Below, in pieces: positions 1 to 11,507 of a DNA stretch of 64,000 nucleotides; within the stretch, counting starts at the first letter, position 1; each line of letters opens with the position of its first letter. The position numbers were made by a program, and so were the translations under genes. The notes under the pieces were generated by a model. The model saw only the letters and a program-made list of their open reading frames with translations. It made no database searches and was not told the DNA's origin. The DNA comes from Pontederia crassipes. Lineage: Eukaryota; Streptophyta; Magnoliopsida; Commelinales; Pontederiaceae. The DNA is taken from contig CM060198.1 in NCBI GenBank assembly GCA_030549335.1, forward strand, positions 248,001 to 312,000, read 5' to 3'.

Positions 1-357
1 GTCATCACGCCTAACTGTTCGGCACTGAATCCCGTCTTGCACTCACCCGACGTCACGCTGTTGTCACCGAACACCGATACTCCTTTGACGATCGATACTA
101 AGAATTTATTTATAGGGCTCTTAGATTCTTGATTTTCAATCTATCTATTAACTTCTAATATAAATCAAATTTAATCTTTTAATTAATATCTTTTAACAAA
201 TTCTGATTTATTTCAATAATTAAATAATTCCACAATACATCTTCCCTGTTTTCCTTTTATTTTCAGAATTATTAATTATAATAATATTAATGACCATATT
301 TTCTAAAATAAAATAATAAAATATTTTCTTAAGTCACAAAAATTGGGGTTGTTACAT
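1..357 (-). mobile_element. Start of a minus-strand LTR (fragment, runs off window)
   Basis: Read on the minus strand from 357 downward, the sequence begins TGTAACAACCCC, the usual opening of plant Ty3/gypsy LTRs. A TATA-like CTATAAATAAA lies about 240 bases in (near 107-118), followed by GC-richer sequence with CG-containing words, as in the other LTRs of this window. The rest lies outside the window, so neither the partner LTR nor a target duplication can be checked. Family unknown; the call rests on terminus plus TATA only. Confidence 0.4.
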
Positions 358-681
358 TTAATCCTTAAATTTATATATCACGGAGAAGTTTATCATCAAA
401 GTTGGAAAAATATCATGGAAATGTATTAATTTAATATTGTACATTAAATTTTATCAAAATTATTTTTTTAAAAAATGTTGAACTTATTTTTTCTATGTTA
501 AAGAATATATTTCACTTCTCTGATTCTCATATTTAATTTAAGCATCTAAATAGTTTCAATTCCTATTATTATACTTAATATAATTAAATATACTTAGAAT
601 TAATATATGGATTTAACTGCTAATTAATCATTCATCTGAGCTATGTCGATTTGAGAAAGGTTAACGTAAATGAACAATTGT
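358..681. other. AT-rich spacer, no gene seen
   Basis: Low-complexity AT-rich sequence between two LTR starts. No coding potential, RNA gene or repeat structure was recognised. Confidence 0.5.
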
Positions 682-756
682 TGTAACAATCCCAATTTTT
701 GAATAGGGGCATTTAAGTCATTTGGAGAAAACCCTAAGATATCCTAGGCTAAACTC

Positions 757-764
757 TATAAAAA
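757..764 (+). promoter_or_regulatory. TATA box of the LTR promoter
   Basis: TATAAAAA about 75 bases into the LTR, followed by a pyrimidine-rich stretch and then a purine-rich tract. This is the expected place for the U3 promoter of a plant LTR retrotransposon. Inferred from motif and position only. Confidence 0.5.
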
Positions 765-1891
765 CTCCCAAACCCTCCCTCTCCTCCCTTTTCTTATTTC
801 TCTCATGTGACTGCTGCAACATAAGAGGAGGAAAAAGGAAGAGAACGAGGAAGAAGAAGAGGGCAAAGAGGAAGAGGACATGGACAAAGAAAAGGGGATT
901 AACATTGAGGTAGAACAATATCATAGATATATAAAAGGGATCCAACCCCTCTCTCCTCTTTCAATGTTTATATGTTTAAATTGAGAGATTCAAGGACACC
1001 CTAGTCATTGATAGGGATTGTGAGGGTCATATCATGCATTAGATATGAAACGTTATGTGATTCATACATTTGATAACATGTTTAGATTCTAAGGTTCCAT
1101 GTTGAGATCATGGATGAATCCATGATTTGAAAGAATAGATGATTTCATATGTTTTTTCATGTGCTTTTGATGCCTATTGATAAATAGATTAGGCCTAGAA
1201 CTTTCAGGATGTTTTCTATTGTGTTTTCCCAAAGTTTCATTAAAAAATGTGCAAGACGTGAGCTCAATATGGGCTGGAGGCTGTTAATACGGGCAACATG
1301 GAGAAAATACGGGCTGCCATTATTTTTTTGTGCGAACCTAATACAACCTGAAGGGCAAAAATACGGACATGCCATATTGTTCTCGCAGATGAGAAAAACC
1401 CTGTCTCACGGCCATGATCAAAGCGGCACGGTCGTGAAAAGGGCGTGCTAGGGACGTGGCACGACCATGACATTTAATTAGCACGGCCGTGACCAACACA
1501 TAGAAGCCAAGCAGGACCATTTCACATCAAGGTTACAGGCGTGACCACTTTGTCATGACCGTGACCGACCAAAAGACGAATGCATGATATATTTAAAGTT
1601 ATTTTCAAAGTACTTCTACTATGTATTGATGTTTGATGGTTGTATATGAATCTAAATATACGAAATGTATGTTCAGCCATAATTAGGGTAAAATAAGAAG
1701 AATTTTTTATATGAATGACCGATGTATTGCAAAGCGTAATGCTCCTAAAATTAAAGAAAAATGTCTCACTCATCAATGTTGAGAACCAAAGTCCTGCACC
1801 TATGTATATATTTCAAAGAGGCCTAAGCCCGTAAAGTAAAGTTCTGCATTTGTGTATGTGCTTCTCAGGGAGAAAAGTCCCTCATCAAAAA

Positions 1892-2025
1892 GTGTGTATT
1901 GTCTGGAATAAAATCGCTCATTATTATAGTGTACATATTCTTCGAAATAAAGTTTCTCATTATTATAGTATGTGTATTCCTTGGAATAAAGTCCCTCACT
2001 ATTATGATGTGCGTGTTCCCAAGGG
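1892..2025 (+). repeat. Tandem repeat of 37-40 bp inside the LTR
   Basis: Three to four degenerate units starting at about 1892, 1929, 1969 and 2009. Each has a GTGTATTCC-like word, then GGAATAAAGT, then CTCA(T/C)TATTAT. A looser second block of the same vocabulary occupies about 2170-2350. Confidence 0.65.
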
Positions 2026-3187
2026 TATGGCCTAGCTAGCCAATGTGATGATGTGATATAATTCTTTCAACTATGTTAAGATCAAAGATGTTATAAGATA
2101 AAGTAAGAATGAAAGTGAAGTTAAAGTATTTATGACAGAAAGAATGTTAAGATGATGATGACGAATTAAAAATGAAAAGTAAAGTCTTACACATATGTAT
2201 GTACTTTGAGGGGACCAAAGCCCAAGAAGTAAAGTCCTGCATCAGTATGTACTTTCCAAGGAATGATGTCCCTCAACATAAAGTGTGTGTATTTCTAAAG
2301 ATGACTAGAAAGAAAGTCTCTCGCTATTATGATGTGTGTGTTCTTAAGTATAACTTATGATATGGATTGAAAGTTAAAATGTTATTATGTGATAAAGATG
2401 AAGGGTGAAGATCACACACAAAGGATCACATAATAAAGAAAGAAAAGAATAACGAAAGAAGATCCAAAGGGTTATAAAGCAACCCCGAAGAGATATAAAG
2501 TATAAAAGAAATCAAGAAGTAAGGGTCAAGGAGTTATGAAGAAACTCCTAGAATGTACATGAAAATGAAATAAAATGATATGTTATGCATGTATGTGATG
2601 AATGATATGAATGCATATTTCTAATGTATGGTATATGCAGATAATGGACCTGAAATTAAGCAGGTACGATATAATATTTATGTTTCATGATTATTATATG
2701 AAAAATGAATGTAAGTGTTATGTAATGTCATGTAAGGATCATGATATATTTCATGATCGACATGCATGTTTACATATTATCTTATTATGATGATAAATGA
2801 TGCATCTCATATAGTATATAGGATATCATGGCATGTATGACCTTTACATACTCTAACTGGAAAATCTTGCACTCTGGATTCGTGTAGGTAACTAAGATTA
2901 ATTGACGGATGACAACTCAAGCTCATGACGAAGTGTTGCACATGCTTAGGTCTAATAAGTTTTAGTTGAACATTGATGATATGTATTGAAGTCTTTAGTT
3001 ATTTGAGGTCCCATGACTTATTAGTTGGAAAAGATTTTATATGGTTCAAGTAAAATTTTATTTATTATGAATTTTAGTAAAATATTAAAGTCTTTCGCTA
3101 TTAAAGGATGTATGGCGAACGGGCTAATGGCGCAAAAATGCCCTAAATATCCAAAACTTTTAGGGTGAATTTTCGGGTTGTTATAGT

Positions 3188-3200
3188 TGGTATCAGAGGA
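3188..3200 (+). promoter_or_regulatory. Primer binding site, tRNA-iMet type
   Basis: TGGTATCAGAGGA two bases after the LTR end; the canonical plant site is TGGTATCAGAGC. It primes minus-strand cDNA synthesis and fixes the element as plus strand. Confidence 0.8.
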
Positions 3201-3370
3201 TGATTAGGACCTAAGTCTAGGTAATGTAGTGTTAAGAACTCTAAGTCTATGTGCAACCGTCACGAGCAGCCATCAAAAGATAAGAGTATGTAATGTTTAA
3301 ATTATGTTATATGTATTTATAATTGACCAACTAATGGGTGGTTAATTATTGTTATGTTAAGGATGGAAGA

Positions 3371-4360
3371 ATGAGGCTCATCTAGAGGCCATGTCTCAAG
3401 AGGTCTGATGGAGCTGATTGAAAGCATGGCTCGTATCGTTGATGCTACGAAAAGAAATGCAAACTCGAACCACCATCGACGTTCGAGCTCATGGATTGAA
3501 AGATTCTTGAAGTTACAGACCCAACCTTTAATGGGGATAGGGATCTAGACAAGGCTGAGGCTTGACTAGATGTGATCACAGAAAAGTTCAGAGCCTTGGA
3601 CTACTCCGAAAGACACAGTCAACTTAGTTACCCATCAGCTAGTTGACTAGGCTCGTCATTAGTCGAAGTCAGTGACTAGGACCCAATTTGAAGACGAAGA
3701 TTCGATTTCCTGGAGGGACTTCAAGAAGGACTTTAGGAGTCATTATCTCCGTCCTCATGTAAGGGGGAATAAACAAGCTTAATTTGTGAACCTACAACAA
3801 GGCAGTATGACAATGGAAGAATACCTCAATAAGTTTTTAGAACTTTAGAAGTATAGTCCTCTGAAAGAGGATGAAAAATTAAGGTTAAACCACTTTGTGA
3901 ATGGGCTAAATCCTTGCCTCAATATGAACGTTAAGTGTAGTGATCTTGAAACCATGGCCAAGGCGATCTCCTTAGCATCCAAATTGGCCAAGGAGATTGA
4001 CACTCAAAACAAATATGAAAAAGACAAGGAGTCCAAAAAGGATCAAAGTAAGGAATCTAAGAAGGAGTAGTGGCAAGAAAGAAGAGATGAGGACTCTAAA
4101 CCTTATAAGAGAAATAGAGGTTGATAATGACATTCACTTTGCCCACATGTAGGTTTCACGCAGGAGTATGTCGTATGAAATCAGGAGCATGTCTGCAAAG
4201 TGGGAAGATGGGACACTACATTAGAGATTGTCCAGAAAAGTGTGATGGTCACAAGGACAAGGACAAGGACAAACAAAATAATGAACAATAAAGAGCTACA
4301 GGTAAAGTCCACGCTATGGAGGTTGATGAGACCCAGGACATGAATGAGGATAACTATAGA
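3371..4360 (+). pseudogene. Decayed gag of the Ty3/gypsy element
   Basis: Translation in shifting frames shows a Retrotrans_gag-type region: a W-R-D-F-K-K-D-F-R-S-H-Y-L-R segment near 3710-3755, then M-T-M-E-E-Y-L-N-K-F and L-N-H-F-V-N-G-L-N-P up to about 3920. A lysine/glutamate-rich stretch follows to about 4070. Near 4188-4245 a zinc-knuckle reads C-L-Q-S-G-K-M-G-H-Y-I-R-D-C, so the second cysteine of the CCHC box is a serine. Stops and frameshifts occur throughout. The element ends abruptly near 4360 and no protease or polymerase follows. It is a dead 5' half-element: LTR, primer site and gag only. Confidence 0.75.
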
Positions 4361-5901
4361 TAATGCATTCTTCACATTCATCGCAATAATAATAAAGAGT
4401 AGTGCATATGAAAACTAATAAACATCACAAGATATAATATCATAACAAAATCATATCACACATCATAACAAAATCATATAAAAGTTTCTATCCAAAATTA
4501 TTATCGTCATTGTTGTCATTCCTAAGATTGGAATCCGATGTACTCGGTCCTTGTCCTTATGGGGACTGAGTCTGCGGCTGGAGCATTATCTGAATGACCT
4601 ACAAAATGGGAGCGAGATGTTGTTGAGGAAGTTGCTGGAAAAGCTGCTGAGATAGCTGCTTCAAGATGAGTCCCTGATGTTGTCCAACATGAGCTCAGGT
4701 GCGACGGATGAACAAATGCAGTTGTCCTAGGCCACACAGGTATCCTCCTTGTGTCATGTCGACCACCTCCTCCCAAACAACGTCCTTTACAAAATAAAAA
4801 AAATTATATAACCATATAAACATTATAAATCATATAAATTATATAACATTAAAAAACATATAAACATATAAAGTCTTATATAGCAATACAAACATGAATC
4901 ATTTTCGAAATACATTATACGATGGCTGAGTACTATGATAATCTTGGCCATCTTCTCATTATACGCATCCTAAAAAATTTAAGCATTGTACACTTGAAAA
5001 ATCATTTACACTAATGTGAACAACCAAGTGAACATGTGATGAGATAAAAGTTTGATTATTCAATTTTGTACCTACATTATCATGCGTCGTCGATGCTCAA
5101 ATCGATCCACCTGTGTGGATATGAGCCTCGGGCATCGAAAGTCTGCTAAATTTTGCCTTACATATTTTCTTTGCCATTTTTCATCCATCCTGTATTAACA
5201 TCAAATACTTAGAGTTTGCAAAATTATAAATTTAATCAAAATAATTGAAATGTAAACTTACCACTTCCTACTTAACGACTCCCAAACTGAGCGTCTAATA
5301 TGCCTTGGACATCTTTGTATGCTCTACTCAAAACTAAGGCTGACGAGACTTCGGATGAAACTGATTGGCTTCCTAAAAATATATTATAAGGATTAGTAAT
5401 TTAAAAATAATATAAAAAAATTCTTCAAATGCAAAAAAAAATCATATGGTAAACTCCTAAAAGATGTCGTCTCGCACCTGAATTGGGACATCTTTCCATG
5501 ATTTTGCCCCTTCCAGCAAGTGGGAAATGACAAGAGCACTAACATCTCACACGGTAGAAGATGGTATAAAAGTGGTTCTCCAATTTATAAAGAAGAATTA
5601 ATTTTGTGTTTATAAGCAAAACTACAATAAAATTTATAAAACTTATTTAACTTACGGCCGAACAATGTTATTGATGGTGACCACCCCATTATCGTGGAAT
5701 TCCTCTTCTTCCACCGAAGAAGAACCATCATCCGCTATAGCTAGGTAAGCTGGGAGGATCCGACAAGATCGATGGGCCCTAGTACTGAATAAATCATTAG
5801 TGTAATATAAAATCAAACTAATGATAATTGATATATACACAACAAAGTTTTCACCCCATGCGATATCAAACATTGTCTGCTCCGTGACAGTCCTCTCGTC
5901 A
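4361..5901 (-). other. Unassigned region; possible exons of a transposon gene on the minus strand
   Basis: AT-rich sequence with several better-coding islands on the minus strand: about 5873-5652, 5575-5458, 5376-5275, 5190-5085 and 4776-4522. One island reads ...A-K-S-W-K-D-V-P-I-Q-V-R-D-D-I-F, which loosely recalls the W-x-D-V-P-x-x-x-R segment of plant En/Spm (CACTA) proteins; another has W-Q-R-K-Y-V. No CACTA termini were seen. A decayed, intron-containing transposon gene is the best guess, but an ordinary gene fragment is equally possible. The right end is cut by the copia LTR at 5902. Confidence 0.25.
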
Positions 5902-7027
5902 TGTAGGATTGTATGGCACCAAGAAAGGGGAGGTGGTGAATTGGCGTAGAAGTTTTCAATCTTGAAATTCCAAACTTTTACTTTTTAAAGTTTTCATGAG
6001 AATGCTAAATGTAATGCAGTTGACACAACATAATAATGAAAATGAGATAAAGAGCAAAGGGAGAAGGAAACCCTTTTACACGGAAAGCACCTTCTTCTCC
6101 GCTCAAGAGGTAAGGCAATTCTCTTTTCTCACAAGAGCTTTCAGGATTACAAGTTGTAGATCTCTCTCAATCTCTCTCTTTCACAAATGATTACAATAGA
6201 AAGAAGAAAGGGATCTATGGTTTTTCAGAAGAAAAGCAATGAGGTTGATCTTCCTTAGTTTCTTGATTGCCCGTGCTCTATGTATTTTTTCCCGCCTCTT
6301 TTATAATCTTTTGTAGCTTACTTCATGAGATCTTTCAGATTTGGAAAGTAAGCAAAATATTTGATTTGAAAACTAACCGTTAGTATAGCAGATCGTGCCG
6401 GGTTAGTCGACCAGTTGACAAGGGTGGTCGATCGGTTGGGAGTTTTTCACAGTGTTTCAACTCAATTTTTGTTTCGGTCGCTTGATCGATCGACCAGTCC
6501 TATGATCGGTTCGTCATTTCCACTTCTTTTAAAACTCCATTCATTTCGGATCCATAGTAGGTCGACCGGTCCTATGACTCATTCCTCATTTCCACTTCTT
6601 TTAGTTCTATGTTAATTTTGGATCCAAAGTCGATCGAGTAGTCCTATGAATGGTTCCTAATTTCCACTTCTTTTAACTCTTTGTTCATTTGAGATGCATA
6701 GTTGGTCAATTAGTCTTGTGACGGATCGTAGATTTTTCCATTGCCTTCGTGTTCTATTTTCTTCAGTTTTTCATTCAGTCGACTGGCCCTTCAACCGATC
6801 ATTGATTTATAGATTATTCTGTGTTCTATTTTCATCGATCGCTTGTTCGATTGACCGATTGTGTGATCGATCATTGATTTTTATTATGGTTCTCCGTCGT
6901 TTCTTCGTCAACTCATTTCCTATCAACTTGTTCCTCTATGTGTATCACATGACAAACTTATTAGTAACATTTGTCGGCCAATTGTGTTTGTTATAATCAA
7001 AATATGCGAATAGTACATGATTCAACA
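5902..7027 (-). mobile_element. 3' LTR of a Ty1/copia (SIRE-like) element, minus strand
   Basis: On the minus strand the LTR starts TGTTGAATCATG (from 7027) and ends ...CAATCCTACA (5902). It is preceded by a polypurine tract on the minus strand (AAAAAGGGGTAGAT, 7028-7041). The U5 end shares a TGTAGGAT...GGCACCAA...GGTGAATTGG signature (plus-strand reading) with the solo LTR at 8912, so they are related. Within it (6400-6870) are about 100-bp degenerate units, each carrying a TCGATCGACC-type palindrome and a CATTTCCACTTCTTTT word. Length of about 1.1 kb suits SIRE/Maximus-type LTRs. Confidence 0.65.
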
Positions 7028-7560
7028 ATCTACCCCTTTTTGATGGTGACAAACATATTAGTCGATGGAGAGCAAATACAGATATGTCATATAGGTATTT
7101 CATGCTCCACTGAATACATGCATACTGCTTTCACATATATAACAATCATCACATGATAAACAATCATAAGTTTTACCAAAAAACACATATAATCTTTCAT
7201 TATCATTTCATAAAAAAGGTGCTTGCTTCATATCAGATTTCATAGCATTTTAGACATAAATATAGCATGGATAGTGTTACATCAAAAGGTGCAAGGGTCC
7301 ATAACACGGCCTTAACATACATGCTATAACAACCTAGCATACATGCTCTACCATACTACTCCCCCTTTTAACATCATCAAAGTGGGGTACATAAAAGACA
7401 ATCTAATCCTCATCGGGACTGTCGTCCTCATGAACTCTCGTGGAAACAAACCCCTAAGTCGCATAGTAATCATCACACCGGTAAGATAGCACATGTCACG
7501 ACCATGTCGCCGGGCGTCTGTCTACAGGGCGCGCACCTCACGAGTAAGAAGGAAACAAAC
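7028..7560 (-). mobile_element. 3' end of the internal region of the copia element
   Basis: Sequence upstream (minus-strand sense) of the polypurine tract, non-coding in all frames. A second polypurine-like run (AAAAGGGGGAGTAGTA on the minus strand) lies near 7355-7372. The region stops near 7560, where homology to a family B LTR begins. The rest of the copia element is absent. A GC-rich patch at 7495-7550 is unexplained. Confidence 0.45.
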
Positions 7561-7599
7561 TGAAATAACTATATTAAATCGGACTAACAATTGAGTTCA

Positions 7600-8593
7600 T
7601 GAAGTTTTCTCAATAAAATAAATATCTCTATTACAAAATTAATTAGACAAAAAAAGTATGGGTAAGGAGCATCTAAACAATAATTAGAAGACATAATTCT
7701 TCTTGTGATGATCTCAGGATCATTGCAAAACACAAACGATGAGTTATTCCGCAGTTGCTCCCAAAAAAACCTCTTCGAGCATGAAATACATCCTCAGTGA
7801 TAACACATGGCTCCCAGGTCTCAAGCATACATTTTTCTATCTCCTAGGGCCTTTATTTATAGCCTCTAGGGTACCAAGGGTTTTCGTAGAGTTTCAGTTT
7901 GATTCGAAGTCTTTTCATGTTAAAATAAGTAAATTTGGAATAGACTTTAATAGGTCTTTAAAACCATTCAAAACTCCTTCAAATTTGAGTAAATATGTTT
8001 CCTAATCATCCTTGAGGCTTAGGATAAAGTTTGGGTTCGATCCGGACTTAAAATTTTCAAGAAAAGTTGAAGAAATCTCGAAAATGACCTTTGTAATGGC
8101 TCATAATAACCCTGTAACGGTCCAAACAGTGCTTTTCACGGTCCGTAACACTGATTTAACGACCCTAATAGTGTCCAAATCGGAGTAAAAGTTCAAATTT
8201 CACGGCCCGTAACATTCTGGTCATGGCCCATAACTCGGGTAGATTTCTAGTTGAAAACTGAGCATTTAACGAGTCGTAATGGGTCTTTATTGGTCCTGTG
8301 TCATGGGTCATTACATGTATATCACGACTCGTTATATTCATTTCAGCACTGTCAGCCTCCACTAATTTGCACTTTCTGGACTTTGTTTTAACTCTGATTT
8401 GAGTGTCATTTGTTTTTGTGGCTTTCTAACTCAATTCTCTTACTTTTTCTGCAACAAAACATATAATTTGAGTATATTTCTATTTTTATAAAATTAAATC
8501 AAATAAGTCTATAAAATGATGCATGCTATATGAAAATGAATCGAAATGTGATTAAATGCATGACTAATTATATGTTATATTTTGCACGCATCA
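7600..8593 (-). mobile_element. Truncated 3' LTR of a family B non-autonomous element, minus strand
   Basis: On the minus strand the LTR opens TGATGCGTGCAAAATATAAC at 8593 and is clearly homologous to the plus-strand LTR at 42641-44353, for example in the shared segment around 7740-7960 versus 43290-43450. It holds a cluster of (T/A)ACGGCCCGTAA-type words at 8085-8345, like its relative. Homology fades near 7600, so the U5 end is missing. It follows directly on the ORF at 8594-10740, so it is a 3' LTR. Confidence 0.65.
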
Positions 8594-8911
8594 AATACGT
8601 TTCCTGCGCAGGGTATAAGAGGTGATAATATCCCAAGTCCAGGTGGAAATGAATTCATCGTCAAGAGGAATGATGACTCCAAAGTGAACAAGGATCTTAG
8701 TCATCCATGAGCCAAAATACAAATACTGGTTTTTAGGAGCTCTATTTAGAATTTTCTTTTGCATGGTTTTGAAATGATAGAGAAAGTAGTGTGGAAAGAT
8801 AAGACGTGAACCATCACGAATACAGACACAATAAAGAAAAAAGTGATCAAAATGCTGAACTCCATTGAAATGTCCAGAGCGAGGGGTTATGATATGAGTC
8901 AAGATGTGATG

Positions 8912-10218
8912 TGTAGGATCCCAAAGGGCACCAAAAGGGGAGGGGGGTGAATTGGTGTTCAATTCGAAAATGTCGGATTCACAAAAATCATCGTGGAAGC
9001 TTAAAATCGATTCTTAAATCCTTTACGATTCAGATCATAAATTCAATATTAGAGGGAGAGAGAGAAAGAGAGAAAATCAAACGCAAAGGCACGGTGGTTG
9101 TTGACGAGGTTCGGCCACACTTTGGCCTATGTCCCCGCTCCGACTTCTCGACCTCGAGACCGCCGGAGATTCCACTAGTCACTTCCTTTGTTCCAAATGG
9201 GGCAAGAAAGAAAGCCCTTTACATCAACCACCTTTTCTCCGCTTCGAGAGGCAAGGCAACCTCTCCTCCTAGGAAGCTAGTCTATTTCTCTCGCTCAAGA
9301 GGTAAGACTTTGAACCTCTTTTACATAGAAGCTCTCTCAATTTTTTTTAACAAAAGTGTTTCTCTCTTTTACAAAGCTAAGCTCACAAAAGAAGAAGAGA
9401 GAAAGAATGAAAAAGCTATAAAATGAAAACTTCAAGAAATGATCTCTCTTTGACAATTTGAAATTTTCTTCAATGAGTGAATGAGTGCCTTTGCCTCTGG
9501 CTTTGGCACTCCTTTTATAGTCTTCAATGTGTGAAAAATTCGTCCAGAAATCATTCCATAAATTCCTCCTTCAAATTTGACCATTACTGTTCATTTGACT
9601 CGGAGGCTGGTCGATCGCACTTTTGGACTGGTCTATGTGACCGTTGCACCATTTCTCCAGTTACCGCAGCTGATCGGTCGACCGGACTATCGATCGGTGT
9701 CTCGACCGGTACAGTCTTGCAATTTTGATTTATAGCCATTGAGCTGATCGATCGACCGGTGTCTCGACTGGTACAGTCTCGCAGTTTTGATTTATAGCCG
9801 TTGAGCTGATCGGCTGACCGGTGCTTCGACCGGACTGTCGATCGGTATAGTCTCGACGTCGTCCGGAGCAGGCCCAGTGGTTGTCGGTCGACCGGTATCT
9901 TCTATTCGGTTGACGGGTATCATGTCGACCGGCCTTGTTTGCTTCGACCGGCGGGTTGACCGACCTGCACTCTTTTGATCATAACTTTCTGCACAATTAT
10001 CCAAATTAGATGATCTTGGAGTTTATGGAAAGCTAACAGAATTCTCTACAAATTTGCTTGCTAATATTCATTCAAAATCTAATAATTTCATAGTCAATTA
10101 TGTAATCAAAGTTTGTGCATAAAGTTATCTCTTTTTCTTGGACTTTTTCAGCATTTTAATCTTTTGAGGTTTGTTTCATCAAAATATAATCATATGTCAT
10201 TGAAACTTTGACCCAACA
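8912..10218 (-). mobile_element. Solo LTR, Ty1/copia SIRE-like
   Basis: Both flanks carry the 5-bp duplication tgatg (8907-8911 and 10219-10223), and the ends are TGT...ACA (TGTTGGGTCA... on the minus strand). There is no internal region, primer site or second LTR, so it is a solo LTR left by LTR-LTR recombination. Orientation is inferred from its relative at 5902-7027. It interrupts the transposon-protein ORF. Confidence 0.85.
9660..9960. repeat. Tandem units of 65-70 bp with CCGGTCGA-type palindromes
   Basis: Three degenerate units, each containing GAGCTGATCG, a (T/C)GACCGGT word, a TACAGTCTCGCA-like word and TTTTGATTTATAGCC. Further TCGACCGG words continue to 9960. It lies within the solo LTR and is strikingly CpG-rich compared with its surroundings. 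Confidence 0.7.
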
Positions 10219-10740
10219 TGATGTGCTACCTTAAGTTCAGGAGAAAGATGCTTGTGGACATCATCGGTCTTGTATTGGGAAGCGCAACCGCCAAACACTA
10301 GCTCCACCATGGCCAGAATGGTGGGAGAACCAGGAGGTCAAGAGTGGATGGCGTAGGAAACAAATCCTGTAGTGTTTGCTGGTTGCGGAAATCCAAAGAA
10401 GAGATGGACATTGGGGTCGACAATGATGTGATGTCCAAGGACAAAGGTCAGGAGGCGATCATTCTCAATTGTCATGTTAGCGTAAAACAGACGGACCAAG
10501 CGAGGATAGACGTGTTCACATAAGATTATGAGAGGGTACCAACTAATATTAGAGAACATTTCTTGGACATCAGGCATGTTAAGAGAGTCCCAATCAATAG
10601 TAATCACGCACTTGAATTCACATGTGCTGTAAAAGGTGTCATAGATGAGGCCAAATGCGGAGGTGCAAAAAAGATTTTTATCGTAGATAGTAGGTGGTGG
10701 TGGAGATTCGGAGGAGGATTCGGATTCGGATGAATGATGA

Positions 10741-11507
10741 TCATAATATCCCTAACTAAGCCATGCATAATTAGATATATGAATGTGATGCTATATTATG
10801 TTATGGATAATTATTATGAATGTGATGTTAAAACTTATACTTAAATGTCAACTATTGGCGTTCGAAAGCCATGAAAATTTACTTAAGGCATGAAAATGTG
10901 ATTTTAAAAAAAATGGAAAATTTGAGAAACTAAAGTCCCGATAATTGTTCCTATATATCAAATAATTATAAAAGTAATTTTTAACAATTTTTAGGTGGCG
11001 TGTGAGATAGGTAAAATGTAGACACAAAATCAAAAAATCTATGAAATCATGATTTTTGTTCTAGAGACAAAAATTTAGATTTTGATTCCTTGGTTATTTA
11101 TTTTTATAAATATTTTATTTGAATCCAAATGAGGAGTAGTTCCTTATTTACATGTAATGTCTTAAGTAAATAAATAAATTAATAAATAAATGGAAAATAC
11201 CAAATCATTTACTTAAATGGTCCAATTACTCAAATGTAAGCTGAATACCAAGGGCACTTTCTTATTTATGCTTGGCCGACGTAAAGTCGGTTTACCCTGC
11301 CTTATCTTTTACCCTCTACATGTTTTATGACATCTTTTCATCTCCTCACCTACCACATCCGAAATCCAAGTGAAAGAGGAGACCATGTGCTACTAGTGAA
11401 GGAATTTGAAAGAAGAGAAGAGGAATTAGGGTTTTGGTATGTGGTGAGTTGATACTTCACTTTCTTTTGATTTTAATTACATACATTCCTAATTAGGGTT
11501 TCTCTTA
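10741..11507. other. AT-rich spacer, no gene seen
   Basis: No gene-like ORF was recognised. A small GC patch with an inverted word (GGCCGACGTAAAGTCGG, near 11274-11291) is the only local feature noted. The sequence between the transposon-protein ORF and the TRIM-like element could not be assigned. Confidence 0.4.

Larger units (their letters stand above)
682..3185 (+). mobile_element. 5' LTR of a Ty3/gypsy (Tekay/Del-like) element
   Basis: The LTR begins TGTAACAATCCC at 682 and ends ...GGGTTGTTATA at 3185, the decayed form of a TTACA end. It is followed directly by a tRNA-iMet primer site (3188-3200) and a gag remnant. A TATA box lies at 757-764 and a purine-rich (GAGGAA) tract at 819-900. 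A cluster of CG-rich words of the ACGGCCGTGA type fills 1260-1570, and two blocks of short tandem repeats follow (about 1892-2025 and 2170-2350). The length of about 2.5 kb suits the Tekay/Del clade. No 3' partner LTR is present, so the element is truncated. Confidence 0.75.
8594..10740 (-). pseudogene. Internal ORF of the non-autonomous element, putative plant transposon protein domain, split by a solo LTR
   Basis: Two minus-strand pieces (10740-10219 and 8911-8594) join in frame once the solo LTR and its 5-bp duplication are removed. The protein begins with an acidic/serine run and a proline run (near 10730-10690). It then has a hydrophobic core with P-R-L-V-R-L-F-Y-A-N and F-F-G-F-P motifs (10510-10375), one in-frame TGA near 10338, then L-S-P-E-L-K and I-T-H-I-I-T-P-R-S-G-H-F on either side of the insertion. 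The end is rich in aromatic residues (8860-8600). This order matches the 'putative plant transposon protein' domain (PF20167) carried by many plant non-autonomous LTR elements; biochemical function unknown. The terminal TGA is made of the first three bases of the 3' LTR. Confidence 0.55.

Noticed and set aside
722..945. Short basic and hydrophobic frames near the first LTR start
   Set aside because: They are translations of a purine-rich repeat and its complement inside LTR sequence, not genes.
1880..2360. CRISPR-like spaced repeats
   Set aside because: Units are degenerate and contiguous, in a plant LTR; this is ordinary LTR tandem repetition.
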